Assembly: GCA_017620315.1 (NCBI GenBank)
Contig: JAFZQQ010000010.1
Span: 1 to 25,982, forward strand
Length of the DNA stretch: 25,982 bases
DNA from: Oscillospiraceae bacterium
GTDB taxonomy: Bacteria > Bacillota > Clostridia > Oscillospirales > Oscillospiraceae
Reading direction: 5' to 3'
Both the position numbers and the translations under genes were made by a program. Shown one piece after another: positions 21,555-25,982 of the stretch (positions are counted from its first letter, which is position 1; each line of letters opens with the position of its first letter). Below the pieces are notes generated by a model. That model saw only the letters and a program-made list of their open reading frames with translations. It had not been told where the DNA came from and searched no databases.

Positions 21555-22250
21555 TCATGCGAAAAAGCTGTAATTCCTGCGGGACAGATTGACACCATCG
21601 GAAACAAGACGGTTTTCCACGCCTGTGCGAGTCACGCTGTCCAGCGCCTTCGCGTTGAACGGTTGACCTTCTTTCCACGACGGATTAGACGCCTTGATCG
21701 CATCCTTCATGGCGTCCCTGTATTGGCTCTCATACTGGCTCAACGTCCATGTTCCGCTCGCTTGATTCTTCTTTGACGTGCCTTTCAGATAATCTTGATA
21801 AATTTCCGCGCGCTGTGCCGATTTCTCGTCCGCGCTGCCGTTGTTCTCTATAAACTGGCGCTTTGTCTCGTCAAAAAGAGCTTGCCGTGTAGATTCCGGC
21901 ACCTTGACGATCTGTTGCCCCGATGCGGGAATATCGGCGCTGAACAGGTCGGAAACGCTGGAAGTGCTGGAAGTGCCGGAATCCAAAAGTCCTCCGCCAT
22001 AGCTGGCAGTTTTGGCGAGTTTTTGAAGCGTTCTTTGTGACTTTTTGCTTGTGCCGCCGAGCGTAGACAGATCCATCATCTGCGCGACGGAGCTGCTGCT
22101 CGTTTGCTTCGTAACCTTATAGGAGTTGCTTTTCGTGCCGATTGCGTTTGTCCCCGACTTGCTCGATGAACGTCCGTACCGTGATTTCATCGACGGGCGA
22201 TTTTGCATCCGAACGTAATTTGAGCCGAAGAAAAATCTTCCGATCCCCAT
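21555..22250 (-). CDS. Ser/Thr-rich hypothetical protein (231 aa)
   Basis: The ATG at 22250 follows GGAGG. The first half is low-complexity, rich in Ser, Thr, Gly and Lys (S-S-S-K-S-G-T-N, Q-T-S-S-S-S-V). The second half is a helical, charged domain (E-S-T-R-Q-A-L-F-D-E-T-K-R-Q-F). No signal peptide or transmembrane helix is seen, which argues against secretion by the general pathway. It lies 15 bases after the preceding gene and 13 before the next. No family is recognised. Confidence 0.7.
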   Translation of the reverse strand: MGIGRFFFGSNYVRMQNRPSMKSRYGRSSSKSGTNAIGTKSNSYKVTKQTSSSSVAQMMDLSTLGGTSKKSQRTLQKLAKTASYGGGLLDSGTSSTSSVSDLFSADIPASGQQIVKVPESTRQALFDETKRQFIENNGSADEKSAQRAEIYQDYLKGTSKKNQASGTWTLSQYESQYRDAMKDAIKASNPSWKEGQPFNAKALDSVTRTGVENRLVSDGVNLSRRNYSFFA

Positions 22251-22265
22251 AGTGATACCTCCAAC

Positions 22266-23102
22266 TTACATCAAAAAGTCCAATAGCTCCGCCGCCGATA
22301 CGCCTGTGGGGACGGGCGCGTTCGGCATGGATGTCGGCAGGCTGTCTCCGAGCGCCAAACTCCGAGCCATAATAGAACGAAAATACTGCATTTCAGAGAA
22401 ATAGCGCGCCATGTCCCGACGCTGCAGCGCCTTTTCCACCAGCTCCTCTTGGAGTTTTTTCGCACGGCGGCGGCGTTTTTCCGCTGCTTCTTCTACCTCC
22501 GCTTTTTGCTGCCGCTTCTCCCACGGCCCGCCGAGACCGCTGCGCGACCATCCGCTGTTCTCACCCTTGCGCGTCCAAAAGCTGCCCTGTGCTTTTCCCG
22601 CCCAAATGAGATCGCCGGTGCCGTTCATATAGCCTTGATGCCAGCTCATGGTAGGCGCTTCACCGATTTTTGTCCCGACCGTCGTAACCACATAGCCCGG
22701 CCCGCCAATCGCACGCGCCCATGCCGGGTAGGGCGTCGCAAACGCCTTGCCGAGATCGTCAATCAGCCATTTCTCAAACTCCGGGTCATCCTTCAATGCC
22801 TGAAACGAAGCGTCGGAGATATGGATCGTCCAACTGTCACTGCGGTTGTCGGGGTGGACGGGCAGGGTGTCGATCTTTCCGCGTAGATAATCCTTGTATT
22901 CCTCCAGCGTCATGTCCTTGGTGGATACCGACTGAGCCTCGGTCGTCTGAAAAATATCCGTTGTCCGCGCAGCCTTTGCTGCTTCGCTCTGCGCTTGCAG
23001 CGCCGCTCCAAACAGGCCAGTGCCGGTTGTTACCGTCGTTTTTTGATTTCGGTAGCTCTGTGCGGTGCGGTCAATGCTGGAAATGGTAATGGGATCACTC
23101 AT
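22266..23102 (-). CDS. Hypothetical protein resembling DUF6033/DUF3879-type Clostridia proteins (278 aa)
   Basis: The start is ATG 23102 after AAAGGAGG; the in-frame start at 23153 lacks a site. The N-terminus (S-S-I-D-R-T-A-Q-S-Y) is a flexible Gln/Thr-rich segment. The core has K-I-D-T-L-P-V-H-P, then I-H-I-S-D-A-S-F-Q-A-L-K-D-D-P-E-F-E-K-W, W-H-Q-G-Y-M-N-G-T-G-D and an Arg/Lys/Glu coiled coil after about residue 200. The H-P ... SDAxFxAxxxDPEYExW pattern recurs, as I recall, in unnamed Clostridia protein groups often found in clusters. Family assignment is tentative. It is the first of three cotranscribed genes downstream of the two-component system. Confidence 0.6.
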   Translation of the reverse strand: MSDPITISSIDRTAQSYRNQKTTVTTGTGLFGAALQAQSEAAKAARTTDIFQTTEAQSVSTKDMTLEEYKDYLRGKIDTLPVHPDNRSDSWTIHISDASFQALKDDPEFEKWLIDDLGKAFATPYPAWARAIGGPGYVVTTVGTKIGEAPTMSWHQGYMNGTGDLIWAGKAQGSFWTRKGENSGWSRSGLGGPWEKRQQKAEVEEAAEKRRRRAKKLQEELVEKALQRRDMARYFSEMQYFRSIMARSLALGDSLPTSMPNAPVPTGVSAAELLDFLM

Positions 23103-23195
23103 GTCGTGTGCCTCCTTTACGATTGGGCTTCTGTTCCCGTAATCGGCACACAAAACAAGTGATTCATCAAAATGTAATACAAGGTCGAAAACCTG

Positions 23196-24578
23196 TCACG
23201 AATGGACGCCGCATTGCAGCATAACGCTCACGCGGAATACTTTGCTCTCCGATGTGAATTTGACGCCGCCGAGGTATCGTTCCGCGATGTCTCGCACGTT
23301 CTTCAGCCCCATACCGTGAAACGCATCTGCGTCCGGCTTGCTCGACTGCGGCAGTTGCTCCTCCGTCCATGTGATATTGCCGTCAAAGCTGTTTTCCGCC
23401 TCGATCAGTAGGAAATTGGGCTTGTACCGGGCATTCAGCACAATGTACCGCTTAGCGTCCGTCAGCTTGTCGCAAGCCTCTATCGCGTTTTCCAAAAGGT
23501 TGTTCACGATCACGCCTACGTCATAGGCGGGGATGCCGCAGGCCGAATCATACAGGAAATTCGTTGTAAACGCGATGCCCTTGTTCTGTGCAGCGTGATA
23601 TTTGTCGTTGAGGATCACGTCGGTAATGGGATTCCCCGTCTGAAACGCGAGGTCGAGCGCGCTTACGGTTTCGTCCAGCCGGCCAATATAAGCGTCCATC
23701 TCGTCGTACTGTCCAGCCTGCGCCAGCCCTCGGAGCGCGGTCATGTGGTTTTTCATCTCATGCCGCGCCTTGCGGATGCCGTCGTAAAACTGCTCCGTTT
23801 CCTCCAAGCGCGCTTGCAAGGCTTTTCTCTGCTGACTTTCCGCAAAATAGCTGCGTTCATACTCCCGCAGCTCGGCGTACTTCTGCCACGCCAACAGCGC
23901 GGCAAACTCGCCCGCCAGAATAAGCACCGAGGTCAGCGGCAGCAGCCAAAGGAGGTGCGGCCTTTCTTCATAAAGGACGACACCCTGACTGATACGGGAC
24001 AGGGAAATGTCCGCAATCATATTGGTTAGGATAATGCCGATCACGTTCAGTACGGACAAAAAGGCTGTTTCCGTCCAATTCATCGGCGCGGTCTTTTTGA
24101 TAACTGCCCGCAAAACGGCGTATTCCGCGAATAGAAGCAGCACGACAAGCAGTGAGCCAGCGAAAAAAAGCAGAATCACGATAACGTTGATCTGCGCCTC
24201 CGACTGGATCGTTCCGCGAAAGGCAAGGTCTGACACAATGGTTGAAAAGCTGTTCGCAGCAAAATAGGTCTGCGCATACAGATTGAAGAACAGAAGAACG
24301 GCAAAAACAGCTTCGCGGATGTGCGCTCTCTGCCGCAGCAGCGCGTAGGTCAGCATCACGATTGCCACGGGCAGATACCAAATGCTCAATAGCCCCTGTG
24401 TTCCAAACCACAGCGCAAGCTGCCCAGCCAGCAGTGCCGCAAGCACGATAAACCGCACACGCTTGTCTGCCTCTTTCGGGAGAAACAGCCGCCATACAAG
24501 GCACAACAGCCCTGTGCGCAGCAAGATCATCACAATGCCGGACAGGTCTTGCATCCGCTCAAACAGTTCCGTATTCAT
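23196..24578 (-). CDS. AgrC/CitA-like GHKL sensor histidine kinase
   Basis: The ATG at 24578 overlaps the regulator stop (ATGA). The 460-residue protein has about six to seven membrane segments in residues 12-229, a coiled linker, then a kinase domain. The H-box is R-H273-E-M-K-N-H, the N-box N359-N-L-L-E-N-A-I-E-A-C and the G-box G422-M-G-L-K-N-V. This is the layout of AgrC-like kinases that sense peptides or other signals at the membrane. No agrB or agrD gene is visible nearby, so the signal is unknown. It should phosphorylate the adjacent LytTR regulator. Confidence 0.9.
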   Translation of the reverse strand: MNTELFERMQDLSGIVMILLRTGLLCLVWRLFLPKEADKRVRFIVLAALLAGQLALWFGTQGLLSIWYLPVAIVMLTYALLRQRAHIREAVFAVLLFFNLYAQTYFAANSFSTIVSDLAFRGTIQSEAQINVIVILLFFAGSLLVVLLLFAEYAVLRAVIKKTAPMNWTETAFLSVLNVIGIILTNMIADISLSRISQGVVLYEERPHLLWLLPLTSVLILAGEFAALLAWQKYAELREYERSYFAESQQRKALQARLEETEQFYDGIRKARHEMKNHMTALRGLAQAGQYDEMDAYIGRLDETVSALDLAFQTGNPITDVILNDKYHAAQNKGIAFTTNFLYDSACGIPAYDVGVIVNNLLENAIEACDKLTDAKRYIVLNARYKPNFLLIEAENSFDGNITWTEEQLPQSSKPDADAFHGMGLKNVRDIAERYLGGVKFTSESKVFRVSVMLQCGVHS

Positions 24579-25321
24579 ACGCCGCCCTCCGACACAAACG
24601 AGATATAGGCTTGCACGAAACCGGCGTATTGGTACTTTGACATGGGGATCGCCTCACCGTTGTCCAGTACGATTTGCGTCCGGGTGTAGCTGCGGACGTG
24701 AGCCATGTTGACGAGGAAGCTGCGATGCACACGATAAAAGCCGTCGCCCAGCTCCTGCGCCAGCTCCTCGGTCTTTTTGTAGTAGGCGCTGCGCCTGTCC
24801 CTCTGTACGACGATAGACTTTCTGCCCTCGCTCTCTATGTAGTAGATGTCTTGCAGCGCGACGCCGACTGTGCTGCCGTTTGCTCGGATCAGCAGCTTTT
24901 GCTCGCGGCTGCGCCGCAGCTCGTCCAGCGCGTAATACTCCTTGACCGCCTGCTCAAAGACGGCATCAAACGCTGCGGGATCAATCGGCTTGACAAGGAA
25001 TTGAAAGGCGTGGACGGGGAATGCCTCCGGCATACGGTGGGCGAACGCCGTCACAAAGATCAGGACAGGCAGCGCCGCCATCGCGGATTCATCACTCTGC
25101 TTTTGCCGCAGGAGCTTGGCGGTTTCGATGCCGTCCAGCTCGGCTTCAAAAGAAATATCAAGAAAAAGTATGTCTATTTGGCCCCTGCCCGCGCTCACAT
25201 AGGTCAGAAGCTCCGCGCCGTTGGAAAACTCGACGATCTCAGCATCGGCGCAGCGTTTCTCAATCAGCCCGCGGATATACCCGCGGACGGCCTTTTCATC
25301 GTCGCAAATCGCTATGACCAT
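24575..25321 (-). CDS. LytTR-family response regulator (AgrA type)
   Basis: The start is ATG 25321, five to six bases after AGAGGG, giving a normal 248 residues. The receiver domain shows I-C-D7-D8-E9, phosphoacceptor L-F-L-D55-I, T91 and K111-P. The LytTR DNA-binding domain covers about 145-245, with I-Y-Y-I-E-S-E-G-R-K, F-Y-R-V-H-R-S-F-L-V-N and P-M-S-K. LytTR proteins bind paired direct repeats upstream of target genes. The downstream kinase is its partner. The 99 bases upstream (25322-25420) show no strong promoter to my eye. Confidence 0.9.
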   Translation of the reverse strand: MVIAICDDEKAVRGYIRGLIEKRCADAEIVEFSNGAELLTYVSAGRGQIDILFLDISFEAELDGIETAKLLRQKQSDESAMAALPVLIFVTAFAHRMPEAFPVHAFQFLVKPIDPAAFDAVFEQAVKEYYALDELRRSREQKLLIRANGSTVGVALQDIYYIESEGRKSIVVQRDRRSAYYKKTEELAQELGDGFYRVHRSFLVNMAHVRSYTRTQIVLDNGEAIPMSKYQYAGFVQAYISFVSEGGV

Positions 25322-25421
25322 ACACAGCCCTCTTTTCGCAAATGCCTTTTTGTTCTTATCGACATGATAACAGCAAAAACGCCTTTGATGCAACAAATGG
25401 GCTGAAAAATGGAATGAATGG

Positions 25422-25460
25422 ACAGCGCCAGCCGCAGCTTGGATTTGCAACTGGCGCTGT
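25422..25460 (-). terminator. Stem-loop after the KTR gene
   Basis: ACAGCGCCAG (25422-25431) and CTGGCGCTGT (25451-25460) form a perfect 10-base stem with a 19-base loop, five bases beyond the KTR stop on the minus strand. There is no T-run after it (CCATTCATT). It could end the upstream transcript or act as an operator ahead of the two-component genes. Confidence 0.5.
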
Positions 25461-25465
25461 ATCAG

Positions 25466-25639
25466 CTATTCGTTCTGAGTGTCAACGCTTATAATTCTTG
25501 CGTCTTTAACATCAATCAGGCTGCGGCACTTGCATTTCGGGCAGAACAGGGGAAAATTCTTCAGTTCGGTGTCCTGCCTGACCTTATCCCGCGTTTTGCC
25601 TCCGCAGGCAGGACAACGCAAAAACTCCAAATCGTCCAA
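25466..25639 (-). CDS. Cysteine-rich KTR family protein (57 aa)
   Basis: The sequence F-L-R-C-P-A-C-G-G-K-T-R-D-K-V-R-Q-D-T followed by N-F-P-L-F-C-P-K-C-K is the hallmark of the small Cys-rich KTR proteins of Gram-positive conjugative transposons: two CxxC pairs and a KTR. I place the start at TTG 25639. GTG and other codons upstream in frame lie inside the preceding gene. No ribosome site fits, so translation probably depends on coupling to the gene ending at 25650. Zinc binding is expected; function is unknown. Confidence 0.78.
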   Translation of the reverse strand: MDDLEFLRCPACGGKTRDKVRQDTELKNFPLFCPKCKCRSLIDVKDARIISVDTQNE

Positions 25640-25649
25640 AGAGGGGGGA

Positions 25650-25982
25650 TTACTCGCTCTTTTCGGCGTGTTCACGGCGATAGGCGTCGTTGTCCTTCTG
25701 TTGCAGCTCCTTTTCAAGCCGCGAGATCTGCTTTTGCAGCATGACCGCCTGCTGCGGGTCGCTGGCAGAGCGGAGCTGCTTTTCAAATTGCTGCTTCTGC
25801 TCGCGCAGGCGCTTGATCTCCGCATCGACCTTATCCGTGTTATAGGTCGCGCTCTTGGATTTCTGCGTCGGCGCGTCGCCATCGGCCTTCGGTTCGCTCT
25901 CCTTACCCTTGACCGGCGCGTCCTCCGCACCCTCGGCGGCGTCGGCTCCGTCAGCTTTAGAGGCGTCCTTGTCGTAGTTCTC
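25650..25982 (-). CDS. C-terminal part of an unidentified charged coiled-coil protein (partial)
   Basis: An open frame enters from the right edge and stops at TAA (25650-25652). The visible 110 residues are first acidic and Ala-rich (D-K-D-A-S-K-A-D-G-A-D-A-A), then a coiled coil (D-A-E-I-K-R-L-R-E-Q-K-Q-Q-F-E-K-Q-L), closing with R-L-E-K-E-L-Q-Q-K-D-N-D-A-Y-R-R. That ending is familiar to me from Clostridia hypothetical proteins of the DUF6033/DUF3879 circle. A different frame through the same stretch gives an Arg-rich, implausible protein. The start is outside the window. Confidence 0.65.
   Translation of the reverse strand, partial: ENYDKDASKADGADAAEGAEDAPVKGKESEPKADGDAPTQKSKSATYNTDKVDAEIKRLREQKQQFEKQLRSASDPQQAVMLQKQISRLEKELQQKDNDAYRREHAEKSE

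Noticed and set aside
25466..25930. 154-residue KTR protein with a long Arg-rich N-terminus
   Set aside because: The N-terminal part is out of frame with a more plausible acidic coiled-coil protein; only the last 57 residues look real.
1..25982. tRNA genes or CRISPR arrays
   Set aside because: No cloverleaf with a T-loop motif and no regularly spaced identical repeats were seen.

Overview
The window looks like part of a large accessory element (plasmid, phage-plasmid or integrative conjugative element) from a Clostridia-type Firmicute. Supporting signs are strong AGGAGG ribosome sites, GC-rich codons in short overlapping genes, homologues of the Gram-positive conjugative plasmid proteins PcfK and PcfJ, a Tn916-like orf7/orf8 regulatory pair, a Cys-rich KTR protein, a ParM/ParR partition pair and DUF6465-, YopX- and YodL-type proteins. 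No tRNA, rRNA, CRISPR array, integrase, relaxase or virion gene is visible, so the class of element cannot be fixed from this window.

Positions 1-138 are AT-rich and carry, on the minus strand, a promoter, an AAGGAGG site and the first codons of a gene running out of the window. They abut a beheaded RecD-like helicase C-terminus (139-378), as if an insertion had split or truncated the helicase. From 460 to 12531 the plus strand encodes a DNA-handling block. It holds a possible ssDNA-annealing protein, a CHC2/TOPRIM primase with a YodL-like tail, a PcfK-like protein, a DUF7666-like protein, two tandem PcfJ-like proteins each followed by a GC hairpin and a small paralogous partner, and a NAD+-dependent DNA ligase with BRCT domain. 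Many genes overlap by ATGA or TAATG.

An untranslated stretch (12532-12769) holds several stem-loops and a strong intrinsic terminator. It is followed by a second plus-strand run of small accessory genes (12770-18209): Cys-rich proteins, a papain-like Cys/His/Asp candidate, a YopX protein and many unknowns. This run ends at a long hairpin at 18222-18260, where it meets minus-strand transcription.

From 18270 to the end everything is on the minus strand. In transcription order (right to left) there is a partial coiled-coil protein, a KTR protein, a LytTR response regulator with an AgrC-like histidine kinase, three accessory proteins, parM-parR, an unusual 390-base leader region with repeats and two tiny ORFs, the orf7/orf8-like sigma pair, and an Ala/Lys-rich DUF6465 protein. 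Terminators separate several of these units. The layout suggests plus-strand replication and processing genes facing minus-strand maintenance, regulation and signalling genes.
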